Of a stretch of 64,000 nucleotides of DNA, positions 9,740 to 22,226 are shown in pieces. Source of the DNA: G047528285 sp047528285 (lineage in GTDB: Bacteria; Pseudomonadota; Gammaproteobacteria; Enterobacterales; Enterobacteriaceae); NCBI GenBank assembly GCA_047528285.1, contig CP180022.1, positions 248,001 to 312,000 of the forward strand, given 5' to 3'. The notes beneath the pieces are model-generated. The model saw only the letters and a program-made list of their open reading frames with translations, was not told where the DNA came from and did not search any database. Position numbers and translations under genes: made by a program. Position 1 is the first letter of the stretch; every line of letters starts with the position of its first letter.

Positions 9740-10470
9740 TTATTTTTATAATATAAGCATGCTAAGTCTACGGGGCAATATCACTATAATTATAAAGCCA
9801 CCCGGCATTGGTCAAACAACTTTACTACGCCTCATTATGGATATTGTCTGGCGGACAAAGATGGAATTTTGGGTAAATGACATGATAATATTCCAACATA
9901 TTTCATGGAGACACTATGAAGTGCATAAAATTAGCATTTTGTTTCAATCTAGGACACTATTGATAGTGATAGGTCTGTCTTTGACTGACATAGAATTTTC
10001 GCTACAGCCAAGCTTCACCCGTCATTTACCTTAGCTATATATTTCGCTGCAGGGATGCTAATGAAGTTTATATTTAGTAAGTTTTACGCAACAGGCCAAT
10101 ACACTTACCTATACCAACAGAACTCTTCTTTGATATAAGCTCGCCATGCAGCATTGATGCATAATATTACGTTTCATCCAAATATTGATTTGCCCTTAAT
10201 AAAGAGTTTGTTTTGGGAAATTATATTTCCATGAAATGTTTATCAAACTTATCGACGATCCAAATCATACACTCGGCATAGGAACCTGTATTAACGTATT
10301 GTAATGATATATCGAAAGAATTAAATATTTCCCAATATGGTTTTATATCCTCGACGCAGGGTACTTAATGGTGAAAAAGACTACATCTAACTACATAAAA
10401 ATAAAAATCCCCGGGTAAAAATTTCCAGACGCCATGTCCCAAAACAGAAGGTACCTTTTCATCTTTTCTC
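9740..10470 (+). pseudogene. mlaF: mlaF pseudogene (Mla ABC ATPase)
   Basis: An open frame at 9759-10034 reads RGNITIIIKPPGIGQTTLLR for the MlaF stretch RGKITAIMGPSGIGKTTLLR. The Walker A lysine has become Q, so nucleotide binding would be lost even if translated. SILFQS and QPSFTRHLP continue the match. After a stop, RPIHLPIPTELFFD (about 10088-10130) recalls the Walker B region and KLIDDPNHTLGIGTC (about 10247-10290) matches KLISELNSALGVTC. Stops and shifts are frequent. It is the first gene of a fossil mla operon. Confidence 0.85.
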
Positions 10471-10479
10471 TTAGATCAT

Positions 10480-10833
10480 TAGAATGATAATTATTAGATG
10501 CAGGGAATTAACCTCAATCATTGTATTGGAAGGATTGCCTCTTTTCACCAATATCTGGAAATTAACATGTGCCACAGTTTAGATCATGGCTAGTGTCATG
10601 GTGTTTAGCCTATTCATCGGTATCATGATAGAATACAGAGATACATTATTCTAACCATCATACAGTTATGAAATTCAGTCTGAGAATTGCTGGTAGTGTT
10701 ATTATTTAGCGAATAACTTGGAAGCATGTGCTTAACCACACCGCTATTCGTCCTCCCCTAGCCAATTCAGTGCTATTTCTGTCGAAATAAAATTATGAAT
10801 TGTATGCTAATTGCACTGACATGTGGAAATTAA
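10480..10833 (+). pseudogene. mlaE: mlaE pseudogene (Mla permease)
   Basis: The N-terminal part is seen as LFTNIWKLTCAT followed by IMASVMVFSLFIGIMIEY (about 10585-10640), aligning with [21 protein letters not shown] and FIGMVLGLQGY. The end reads NCMLIALTCGN and stop at 10833 for DFVLTALMFGN and stop. The distance between them is about half that expected, so an internal deletion has removed the core helices. The stop is immediately followed by the relic start of mlaD, preserving operon spacing. Confidence 0.8.
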
Positions 10834-11150
10834 GTGAATAAAAAATAAACTCTGGATAATCGGCATGTTTATCATGTTTGCCCTGTATGCTCTTGTGTTT
10901 CTTTATATAAATATTACAGATATCCATTCTGTAATTAAAAACGGTATAACCTATCGATCAGTCCATCTTTTGATAATACTGGGAGAGAAAAGAAATTTAA
11001 AAAAATGTGTTCGCTAGTGAAAAATCGGAAAAATTAAAATCAGCCTAATAGGAGATATTGCCCTCTTTGGTATTTTATTAGCGAAAACAAAACCAAGTAC
11101 AATCCGAAGCTTATTTAAAATCTTGCCAGTCTTATATGGAACAAACTTAC
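10834..11150 (+). pseudogene. mlaD: mlaD pseudogene (Mla substrate-binding protein)
   Basis: After a GTG at 10834 the reading gives LWIIGMFIMFALYALVFLYI, the signal anchor, then INITDIHSVIKNGITYR, matching IWVGIFLLAALLAALFV and ANVTSIRTEPTYT. Further on, ILGEKRNLKKCVR resembles NIGGLKARSPVSIGG before two stops. About 11095-11145 reads PSTIRSLFKILPVLYGTN for TSSLSIRTSGLLGEQYLALN. The domain is interrupted and cannot be functional. In life it binds phospholipid in the inner-membrane Mla complex. Confidence 0.82.
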
Positions 11151-11420
11151 GATCGAACAGTAACATTTTACAGCAAGCTAATCTATTAAATTAGATTAGA
11201 AAAGAGTTATTCTGTAACGCTACAATTATGAATATTACATATCACAATTCTTGACAGAATATGACTGTCGCCGGTATATCTTGATTTTCATTGGCCTAAA
11301 ATACCCTTACCGGAAAACTGGGAAACCTACGAAATGATAACTGAAGAAATCAGCTTGATTTATCACCAAGAAATAAAAAAAATCTATACGCTGCATAATA
11401 AAAGCATCAAAATATAATCA
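11150..11420 (+). pseudogene. mlaC: mlaC pseudogene (periplasmic lipid shuttle)
   Basis: The clear part lies at about 11310-11380, where WETYEMITEEISLIYHQEI lines up with [20 protein letters not shown] near the C-terminus of MlaC. The rest is not recognisable and the interval is far shorter than the 630 bases of a complete gene, so most of the coding sequence has been deleted. Position between mlaD and mlaB supports the assignment. Confidence 0.75.
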
Positions 11421-11519
11421 AGTAATTGCAGGAAACAACAAAACCCATCAGACAATTTATTATTATACTCCCTTCCATATTCAAGCATCGCTATTCTTCC
11501 TGAATAAACATACACGTAA

Positions 11520-11770
11520 AGTACGTGGGACTAAACATTTATTCTGCGCACGAGTTTGATTTGAACTAAATTGCGATCTACTCTGGATACTTTGGCAACA
11601 AGGCGCACTATCAAGTTTGAAAACATCCGTTTCATGGATAGATCCTGGCCTGCAATGCTTTTATGCCGCAGGATTTTTACTTTTATTTCTGTATTTTTAT
11701 TTACCACCGGTAACGCTAAGGTAATATCAATATTCCTAATCAGCCACAGATTCTAAACCGGCTCTATAAA
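11520..11770 (+). pseudogene. mlaB: mlaB pseudogene (STAS-domain subunit)
   Basis: One frame reads DLLWILWQQGALSSLKT followed by SVSWIDPGLQCFYAAGF, matching the MlaB order DVLLPLWEMREEAV ... DLSRVSRVDTGGLALLLHL. The 61-codon frame open at 11571-11756 is a different frame of this same corpse and is not a gene. MlaB is the regulatory STAS subunit of the Mla transporter. Its death completes the loss of all five mla genes, immediately before living ibaG. Confidence 0.75.
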
Positions 11771-12029
11771 AACACTAGATGATTCTTCCTTCGCATGCAG
11801 CTAACAAACACTAGACCGTATTATTTCGGCACCACCCTCACCGCGCTACGATTAAAAAGTGAATACTTAATCCCGATGGACGCCCATTACCTTTTATCAT
11901 GATATTTTGCCTATATAGACCCGATGGAGAAACATAAAAATTTCAATTTATCTCTTTTCTGGTTTCCGAAAACTGTAGATTCATTTAAGATAAAAGTTTA
12001 ATTCCTGATACTGACATGAAATATATGAT

Positions 12030-12296
12030 ATGGAAATAAATGAAATAAAAACAGTATTGATAAAAAATCTTTCACTGGAAGAAGTATATGTAAGCGGCCT
12101 CGGAAACCATTTTCAGGTTATTGCAGTTAGCACGATATTTTCCGGCATGGAACGGGTAAAAAAACAGCAGATAATTTATAAACCACTGATGGAATTTATT
12201 TCGCACAATCACATCCATGCCTTATCAATTAAAACCTACACCCCAGAAGAGTGGAAGCGCGCTCGTAAACTTGAAATTTTTAAATGTTTATCCTAG
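12030..12296 (+). CDS. ibaG: BolA-family protein IbaG
   Basis: IbaG is a BolA-type partner of monothiol glutaredoxin (Grx4) in iron-sulfur trafficking and acid response. The 88-residue frame matches over its length, with HFQVIAV, RVKKQQ and [13 protein letters not shown] conserved. The ATG at 12030 corresponds to the shorter E. coli start (MENNEI). It lies 39 bases before murA on the same strand, the standard pairing. A short C-terminal tail (EIFKCLS) replaces the usual ending. Confidence 0.93.
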   Translation: MEINEIKTVLIKNLSLEEVYVSGLGNHFQVIAVSTIFSGMERVKKQQIIYKPLMEFISHNHIHALSIKTYTPEEWKRARKLEIFKCLS

Positions 12297-12317
12297 TGAA
12301 AATCTCCTCTCCGTTAA

Positions 12318-13634
<1,317 letters not shown>

Positions 13635-13965
13635 TAATATTTCGCTAATTTAGGCAGGTTCCCCCTCTTATTTTCCGCATCCTCTCTTTATATGATTGGA
13701 TCTTCATCCACAATTAGAATCTACGCTTTCTTACCGCATATATGTTATTAAAACCTAGATGCACAGAATTTTTCTTCTCTCAATATTCTAAAAAAGAACA
13801 TAATTAATTTGTGTCCTTTTGATTCAAGATTAATAAAAATATTTTCTTACATAAATACCGATAAGCGCTTCTAGATCTAACTTGACATAACTTTATTCGT
13901 TGATATAACTAACTTCTCATAATTATATGCCATAGATATGGCAGCCTTATCAAAAGATAAGCCAA
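13635..13965. other. Intergenic spacer murA to lpp
   Basis: No gene or relic is recognised. The spacer separates convergent murA and lpp. The only clear element is the lpp terminator at its end. Confidence 0.6.
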
Positions 13966-13999
13966 AAAATAGCGCACGGAACAACAAGTGCGCTATTTT
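13966..13999 (-). terminator. Rho-independent terminator of lpp
   Basis: Arms 13966-13977 and 13988-13999 are perfectly complementary over 12 bases (core GTGCGC/GCGCAC) with a 10-base loop, followed on the minus strand by a T run. It lies 28 bases past the lpp stop. Confidence 0.88.
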
Positions 14000-14027
14000 C
14001 AATCAAAACCAGAATCCACCACCACCT

Positions 14028-14264
14028 CTACTTACGGTAAGAGGTGGCTTGATTGTCTAGGCGTTGGTTAGCACGGACAGCATTGTCTGCCGCAGCCTGT
14101 ACTTCAGATCGAAGCACATTCACATCATTGCTAATCTGGTCAACCTTGACGTTAAAAGTCTGAACATCAGAGGACAACTGATCAACTCGATGGTTGTTAG
14201 AACAACCGGCCAACAAAGTGGAGCCTAGAATTATCGCTCCCAATATCACTTTAGTATAATTCAT
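14028..14264 (-). CDS. lpp: Major outer membrane lipoprotein Lpp (Braun)
   Basis: Lpp forms helical trimers anchored in the outer membrane by lipid and linked covalently to peptidoglycan through its C-terminal lysine. It is 78 residues, exactly the E. coli length. The signal peptide ends in the lipobox LLAGC with lipidated C21, the coiled-coil heptads follow, and the terminal YRK carries the linking lysine. The leader reads CTAGAGGGTATTAATAATG, the same as in E. coli. Retention of lpp with lspA and the LPS-export genes indicates a real two-membrane envelope. Confidence 0.97.
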   Translation of the reverse strand: MNYTKVILGAIILGSTLLAGCSNNHRVDQLSSDVQTFNVKVDQISNDVNVLRSEVQAAADNAVRANQRLDNQATSYRK

Positions 14265-14319
14265 TATTAATACCCTCTAGATTGATTGCATCTCTATGTA
14301 ACATCATAAGTATTACACA
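14265..14319 (-). promoter_or_regulatory. lpp promoter and leader
   Basis: On the minus strand the -10 element AATACT lies at 14309-14314 within TGTGTAATACTT, as I recall it for the E. coli lpp promoter, and the leader with its GAGGG ribosome binding site matches closely. The -35 element is not clear. Confidence 0.65.
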
Positions 14320-17148
14320 AACTATTTTCGAATGAGAATAACTTTTATGAATAAACAAATTTAATTCCATCAACCACTTAACGAAACATTTTATTTCATA
14401 AAACAATTAAAAACGAGATCAATGCTTTGCCACTATCAGATTTATTTAATTAACTTGAATCAAAACCAATCGTTAATCAAATTTTTTAATTAAATATATC
14501 TTATATTTTTAATATATATAAAAAAAGATTAATGTTATCTACCATTATTATCAGCTAGATTCACTAAATTAAATCTCATCTACATTCCATATCATATTCT
14601 CAAACTTACCTCTGTATCAGTATTTAAAAACGTATAGCTTTATTTTTCATCCAGAAAAGCTCAACAATCGAATACCACATAAGAATATCGTTCGATATGG
14701 AAATATAAATCTTTCTGGATAAAAGAATCTATCTCGATATTGACTATTAACCTAAAGATCATGCTGATGTATCACAAAATTACACAAAAGTAAATTTCAA
14801 ATAGCATAAAGCGAGAATGCTGAAACCCTTATCTACAGATGAAAAACATAAATAATACACTTATGTGCGACATAAAGACTACTCTTAATTGGTATTTAAG
14901 ACTCATGATCACATCATGAAACATCACTTTATCTCATATTTTTAGACAGAGAAACACATAAACATTACAAAACGCATTAATACTATTGAAAAATTCAACT
15001 TAGTACTTTACATAACTGATGCAAAACCCGTTTAAAAAATCCTATTGGACTCTGCGAATTATAAATGACGATTCATCATCATTCACAAATGTAATCATCA
15101 GTCAGATATAGCTATTAGGGTAGTTTTGAAGATGAAAGAAATATTTGAACTGTCTCTCAATTACAGCACTATGTTAATTAATACGCTTTTTTAAACTTCC
15201 TGGATCTCACCTACATTATAGAAATTATTCTCTAAATGGTTTTGAAAGCCTAGAAAATTTAGGGAATCAATATAAAAAACTCAGATCTCAATTAGATATA
15301 ACTAATTGGAATTATTAATATAACCACCCACTTCAAGTCTTTAGTCAAAACAAATAGAAAGTTCGTCAGAAAACGTCGACCAAAAAACAGAATATGGTTT
15401 AAATCCCATTTGGAATCGGAAACCCCTGAAAAATATGAAATCTTCTTTGAGAATTTATCGCTTTTCGCAATACCATTCCTAGAGTCTGAGAATTTGTCAA
15501 GCAATACAGATTGCTGTTTGGCATTTCTAATAAAACCTCATCTAATTTGGCATTTAAAGAATCGAAATCTCCTACCAAGCTACGATTTATAAAATACCCC
15601 CCGTCAAGAAATGTATCCAACTGAAATGTGCGTTCTCAAAAACCACAGAGAAGAAATAATTGCCACTATTTTTTCAGGTAATCATGACTGCTACTAAGCG
15701 GGTAATTTGCAACCACATACTGACGTTTATAATAGTATTATGCTTTCCAAAAATACGTTTTATTTCACGGTAAGAGGGGGTTAACAATTTTATTTCTACC
15801 TAAGAAAACATTCTGCTAATAACATATATCGTTATAACCATAACCGACGCTTTCCTGATTTTAAGTTAATGTAAATTAATCAAATTCGATAAAGACGGTA
15901 AATTAGTGGTGCTGCTAAGCAAGAAATTAACATAAATAATTTCATATTTCTTGCTATTCTCTACCAACGGTGTTAAACAATGCTCTGTATTTTGTCAGCA
16001 TTATCTCATTTTTCTGAGAAACACAGAACAAATCATATCAGTTAAAAATCAAGTTAATTAAAACCCTGTAGGATTTTAAGAAAAAATATTTACTCCTGTT
16101 TCATCATCAAAACTATAGTAATAGCTATATTCTGACTAGATACTTAAATTTATTAAAAATAAACTCTTATACACCATCTAACGATCTTCTCACGCATCCA
16201 TTCTAATTTTGAAAAACGAATGTTTTTATTTGAAAACATTTAATATAAATAGCTAAATTTAAGTTCCGCCACTATATCCTTGAGTAAATTTCTTCCTTAA
16301 TACATGCTTTATTTGACCTAACTAAATTTTATGAACAGACCATACTTTATTCATGTAGAAAATTACATAACTCTTTAGTAAAAACGTAAAAAAAACTATG
16401 GCATTTATAGATACCTTGATGAAAAAATATGATCAGAGGCTTATTATGCTTATAATAAGCATAACAGACTCCGAAAGATTAGATCTTATCTTCAAAAGAT
16501 AAGAATAATCTCCTTCTGCTTCATAGAAGATAAGAACTTCATCACAAAACGACGGTATGCCACATCATCGAAACTTACTTTTGTATAATTTTAAATATAT
16601 CAAGAACAGTATTCGAACCACACTCCTAAATACCATTACAATATTCATGAATAGAAAATATATATCATAGCGATATTGATAATACTCTGCTGCATATTTA
16701 ATTAAGCTTCATTGATAATGATAACAAATAATGCAACTAAAATGGTTTCAAACACCAAATCACAGCTGATGAGCAGTAATCGCCTAATAACAAATATAAA
16801 TAACTACAACACAACACCATCAGTGTATACTTCAACAATAGAAAATAAAATAAATTTTATCACAATGCGTCTTAAATAGAATACAGCTACATCAAAAAAT
16901 TTCAGTCATGGCCGAAGCAAGAAGTAGATACTTCTACCTACTAATCCAGGAATCTACCAGCTATATCTCACAAAAAGCAGCATGTAGCTAACAAATACCA
17001 CAGACAGGATCTTGTCGAGTGAATTCAAACTCTCCCACTATTATGTCATCCCCTATCGATGGTGCTATGTAAAAATCAAGGAGATACTATCGAAAATACA
17101 CATCGAGCACAAAAGCTGTTTTTAGATCAGTACCAAGCATTAATAAAA
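14320..17148. other. Gene desert between lpp and tRNA-fMet
   Basis: Very AT-rich with no supported gene. Two overlapping minus-strand open frames at 15292-15504 and 15399-15620 are less AT-rich than their surroundings and look like one gene broken by a frameshift; the first part reads FLDGGYFINRSLVGDFDSLN and I do not recognise it. Small hairpins lie at about 16440-16470 and 16483-16501. pykF, the usual upstream neighbour of lpp, was not recognised. Confidence 0.6.
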
Positions 17149-17215
17149 TAAAAACGCTTTATTGCTTTGTATTTGTATACATGAAGAAAATAAACAAAGC
17201 AATAAAGCGTTTTTA
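17149..17215 (-). terminator. Long-stem terminator after tRNA-fMet
   Basis: Arms 17149-17170 and 17194-17215 are perfectly complementary over 22 bases, with a 23-base loop. On the minus strand the stem is followed by a T-rich tract. It lies 16 bases past the tRNA 3' end, the right place and orientation to end the tRNA transcript. Confidence 0.8.
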
Positions 17216-17231
17216 CAATTCACGGATGAGT

Positions 17232-17308
<77 letters not shown>

Positions 17309-17321
17309 TCTGTGGATGCGA

Positions 17322-17349
17322 ACTATACTCTGTAGCGGATTTGATGCAA
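17322..17349 (-). promoter_or_regulatory. Probable tRNA-fMet promoter
   Basis: On the minus strand a -35 like TTGCAT (17344-17349) and a -10 TATAGT (17322-17327) are 16 bases apart, with the -10 about 13 bases before the tRNA 5' end and a relatively GC-rich discriminator, as usual for stable RNA genes. Confidence 0.55.
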
Positions 17350-19371
17350 CCCCTATTTGCTAAAATAGTCCATATTTTTTGATATTTATTCAATTTCTTC
17401 ACGTTTGTTGCTTAAAAAATAACTAGATATATATCGATATATGTTCATAACACCGATAATACTATCGTATATTCTAGCAAAAAAAACAGCATTAAACAGT
17501 TAAACGTAACAAGTAAGCAAACAATTTAATAATCAAGTTTATTATCCTGTGCTTCCTAGGAAGAAAACCTAACATACTACCGACTACAATCAATAGTATA
17601 TAATCAGCCTACATAATAATTTGATACTAATAAAATTACCAATAACACCATGTAATATGGTGAAAAAAGTATTCTTCCGATCAAGAGCTAAAGAACCAAC
17701 GTTTGTCACTTTGTTTTTAGCTCAATCTGATAACTTTTGTCGCTATCTAGAACTATCATAGCAAGCAGGTAACGATACTTTAACTATGAATCCATTTTAA
17801 TATCAAAATATATCAAATAAAAGAAAAGATAATAACTATAGCAATATAAAAATTATACTAGTCAACATATTACACTCGAGAGGTGTAAGGAGTACACAAT
17901 ATCCCCAGAGTGTTTACTACACGCTATACAAGTATCAGCGTTTAACAGATCAGACAACTAACCCTATAATATTTAATTTTCATGTTCATGCTGTTGTGTT
18001 TTTTCTAATCCACTTCTTAACATTTTCATCTCTTTTTAGAGTATTTAGAGTTTTTAGTGGCAGTCGTTTCTTAATGGCATTACAATAAGATTATATTTTA
18101 GATTAAAGTAATAGTCTTCGTTTCGATAAGTATCAAAAGATAATTCCTAATATTTTCTGATACTGATGTTTCAATCTTTCAATGATATTAAGTTACCAAG
18201 TGCAGACTCGATTTTTTAATTTAAATCGAATCAATTCGATAAAGAAGATTAACTAATTTAAAAATTCCGTTACAGTTTTATAGATACAAAATTTCATTTC
18301 TATAAAACAGGATTTTTGAATAAAATTAATTAAGTAATAAATGTATTATTATAATAATTCGTGTTTTATTTATAATTTCTTACTTGTCAATCCTTGATAA
18401 TCAGATTAATAATATTTCATCTAGAGTAATATAAAGGGTAGTAATATCATAAAAACATTAATAATAATGATTACCATTTTACAATAAAATTGTTATATTA
18501 ATATATAATCTATTAAAAACATTACTAATGGAACATCGAATAATTAATTAATCAGCTAAAAGATGTCCGCATGATATGAAATCATGATTTCAGCACATAG
18601 CTTGAAAAGCTGTACTTTCACAGGGAGATTACTTAATAAACTAGATATTACGTGCAAGTATTTGAATAGCAGGTTACTAGCGATCATTAAACAATAGATG
18701 TCTATTTCTTTATGAGAAAAAAAATAGTAAACATCTATTATCTAGAATAATAGATACAGAAGATATTCGAACATAATTATAACAATTTAATTATAATAAA
18801 TCAGTTAAAAATATAGGCTTTTACTTTATATCCATCGGTAAAATATTTTTTAATATTGATTAAACATATACATCTATTGCATTTTTTTAAACGATTTAAT
18901 TTAGCTAATAATACGAAATTCTAAGTAAGATCTAATCCCAAACAACCTCGATATTTTTAAATGCATTATAAAAAAATGAATATCATCCGGTCATTCTTAC
19001 AGTCAACTCGATGGAGTCAAATATCATGTTGTATTTGATTCTAGGAAATCTAACGTGACTTTTTCAAAAAAATTACAAAACTTTCCCGATTTGTTTTTTC
19101 AATGAATCTAAAATATATCTATATCAGATTATCGTTAATGTTGCCATGAATAGTATATCTTTAAAAATGGAATACTACACAGATATTGAGCAGTAGACTA
19201 AAATACTGTTTTAGGGATTTTTAAAATTACGTTAAAACAGATTGCGAATTGCAAATAATATAGCGTCAATACTAAAAAAACTTCACTAATGTCAAGCAAA
19301 TGAACAATGATTCATTTTTCCGCACTAAGAGAAATCTTTCTTGTTACTGCATGAATCAGTTTATACAGCTT

Positions 19372-19522
19372 ACTTAAACTTATTCTTTCATTTTTGATGA
19401 AAGGGTTTAAGTATAGTGTTTAATATTCATATATCAGACAACGAATAGACAGGAGAACGATGAGAAAATACTGGTGCTTCACCGAAGGTGGTAATTATTT
19501 TTCTAAAAAACCCAGAAACTGA
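19372..19522 (+). other. Hairpin followed by a 20-codon frame with ribosome binding site
   Basis: A two-part hairpin (ACTTAAAC/GTTTAAGT outside, CTTTCAT/ATGAAAG inside) spans 19372-19412. Downstream, AGGAG at 19451-19455 precedes an ATG at 19460 at good spacing, opening a 20-codon frame to TGA at 19522 whose product begins MRKYWCFTEGGNYF. It could be a leader peptide, a small protein, or the intact 5' end of a dead gene. I do not recognise the product. Confidence 0.3.
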
Positions 19523-21755
19523 TATTTAAATAAATCACAAAAGCACTAATTTTGAAAGAAATAATTTTCTTATAAATCAAAAGTATAGACACCTATATTA
19601 AATATATAAACATACATATTCGACTTTAAGATGATTTAGTGGTGGATTTTAGCGGTACAAAGTAAAGTACTTAGCACCCCTTTTCTATGCTTAGATTAAT
19701 CTAATAATCAATGACTTTTTATTCGAAAATTTTAAAAAACGCGAAGTAATAACGGAATGGTAAGTCAACCCACCATATTTTTAGATGATCTGTCTGGCTG
19801 TGTAGCTTCAAACACCGTCAATCAAAACATCCGAAATGATAAAAAATGCGTTATCGAATTTTAGTATTCTCTATACTGAATTTGACTGAGCTACACTGCT
19901 CACTTATGACATAAAAAGTCACAGACAAGAATATAACCCCAACACATTTTCAAGAAACGCAAGTAAAAAATAGAGAGACACTATGTATTAATGGCTTTTT
20001 AATGTCCACCTTGACAAAAGAACCCTTTAAGGTTCCGTGCTTTTTATCCTTATCAAATTTAATCATTAGTATGTTCAATCAATAAATTTTCGCTATAATT
20101 CTCTGACTATTATGTTTCATAAGCTTATAAAAAAGATTTACAAATCTAGGTCTGGCTGAAACTCCATCTAATTTCTATAAACACTTCATCCAAAATTCTT
20201 ACAAAGCTAATTTAACGCTTAAATAATCAGAAGCTGGCAGTTTTTTACCATATTCAGACGAAATTCTCACAAACCACGGCCACTGTGTTCTCGATCTAAA
20301 TTTTTAAAACGTACGTAATTAAAACATAAGCATTATTACAGAATCAGTTAAAAATTAACCAGTCGATCGAATTCAATGCAATAATCATTTATTGTGATAT
20401 TCAGATTTTCTGCTAAACGCCAATACCGCATATCACTGTATAAACAGTATTGCATTGACAATGCAAAATTAATCGAAGGAATAACCTTCCTGCTAATTTA
20501 GCTAATATCTCCAAGAAATAAAATTGCTCTCAATCTCTAAATTACATTTTTATTAATCCCGCTACCATCTGGTAGAATCACTTAACAGTAGTAAGTGATC
20601 TTGCACAACAGGGTCTTCTGGCTAGCCCTCTTAACTACGCATAATACTTCATACGTAGATTATCTAGCAGTAGATAGAAAAATAAAATAAAGAAGGGTTT
20701 AAATTATTTTGCTCCTCAACCAGATATCGTCGATATGATACAGGTTCTCCAATCTCATGCTTTGACTAAAATAATACGATCGGATATTATACCCACATTC
20801 CATACTGCGGGCTATATATTAGAATTATACTATACAAAATGGATACTCAAAATAAAACCAAACTTCCTCATTTGAGGAGAAAGAAAGATAAATGGATGAA
20901 TGAAAAAACAGTTTGTTATTAATGATTATTTACAAATAAACAATAATAGAAGCATATTGTTTAACAAACCACTATGTTACCCAGATAGAAATCACTGCGA
21001 AAGTAAAATGATCCAATCTATGTTTCTGGATTCTTAAATCAAAGCAACTAAAATTGACTTATTTACTACCACTAGATTCTGGGCAGAAAAACCCATTCGG
21101 CCCACAGTAAACACTATGTTTTCGTATATGGAAACCGTGGTGTATAATATAGATTTATCTGGAATAAATTAAATTACTTTGAAAGTAAAATGGTTCCGTG
21201 AAGGTTTTGACCATTATAATATAAATTCACTTAACAGATTTTAAAAGTACTAGAGCTTCTTTCTACACATTTTTTAAACATTTATCACAGATTTCCTTTA
21301 AACACAGAATAATTTACACATATAAAACCATTGCTTTTCTACTTAATAACAGATGCTGTTTGTAGCATACATAAGATTCTCTTCTTAATCCTCTTTTTGA
21401 ATCATATTTTTAAATATATCTACTAGAATATGTAATTTATTCCAAATTAATATAAAGGTGCAGGATTCAAAATCTTGGAATAGCTTTCTTAAAAAATCTA
21501 AACAGAAATAAACGATTTTCAGATTCAGATCTCGTTAATAAAACTATAGACAAGTCGAGATCATACGACAAAATAACAATGGATATTATAAAATATAAAT
21601 ATTTATGACTTCATAATATGCGCATCTAAATTCTTAAAACAGATATCAAGCACGGAATCAATTAAAACATAAACAAATCATGTGCTCATAATATATGAAA
21701 TTATAGCCGATTCTTTATAAAATATCCCGTTAATGTTCTAGTAAAATACACAGTA

Positions 21756-21777
21756 TAAAACCCCCTTAAAAAAGGGG
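21756..21777 (-). terminator. Orphan terminator-like hairpin
   Basis: CCCCTT/AAGGGG arms at 21762-21767 and 21772-21777 enclose four bases and, on the minus strand, are followed by G and a TTTT run. No living minus-strand gene lies upstream, so it is probably what remains of a vanished transcription unit. Confidence 0.45.
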
Positions 21778-22029
21778 ATATCAACCAAATTATGTACTAC
21801 ATCAGTAATTTATCTTTATCAGCTATTTCCGATAATTAAAATTATCACAGCAGTTCACATAGATTCAGAAGTTCTCTTAGCATTTCAATCTACTGTCAGC
21901 CATGAGAAGATCTCATGTAATCATTAATTAATCCTTTTAAACACCACCACTTATCTTCTACTTAACAAAATATTATTAATTAAACAAAACATCAAATACA
22001 TTTTTGACCATCCAAAATCCAGCGTCTTA

Positions 22030-22152
22030 ACAGAGACATGCAATATAGAACTTTCGTTATCAGCAGAATTAATCTCGGAAATGAAGGCATTTCTCGATAA
22101 TATCGATCTAGCAAGTTACAGCGTGCTGCTGAATACCACCAAAAATCACTGA
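22030..22152 (+). pseudogene. apt: apt pseudogene, 3' end (adenine phosphoribosyltransferase)
   Basis: apt precedes dnaX in enterobacteria. Here FVISRINLGNEG (about 22050-22090) lines up with FIINLFDLGGEQ, and in a shifted frame LASYSVLLNTTKNH followed by TGA at 22150-22152 matches ITSYSLVPFPGH and stop. The phosphoribosyl-binding core is not recognisable upstream. Apt salvages adenine to AMP. Confidence 0.72.
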
Positions 22153-22226
22153 TGAAAATAGCCTCGCGCATTAAAGTAGAACTGTGTTATTGTTATGCTC
22201 TTTACTTTCGACATAAATCATGATTT

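Larger units (their letters stand above)
17350..22029. other. 4.7 kb gene desert
   Basis: No gene is supported. Composition is extremely AT-rich with stops throughout both strands. Items noted inside are a hairpin followed by a 20-codon frame at 19372-19522, an orphan terminator-like hairpin at 21756-21777, and a loose inverted repeat near 18690-18740 (AATAGATGT against ACATCTATT). The lower edge should hold the 5' part of apt, which I could not follow. Confidence 0.65.

Noticed and set aside
9759..10034. 91-codon frame read as a small ABC ATPase
   Set aside because: It is only the first third of MlaF, with the Walker A lysine replaced by Q, and the rest follows in broken frames.
11571..11756. 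61-codon plus-strand frame as a gene
   Set aside because: It lies in a shifted frame of the mlaB corpse; the MlaB-like reading is in another frame.
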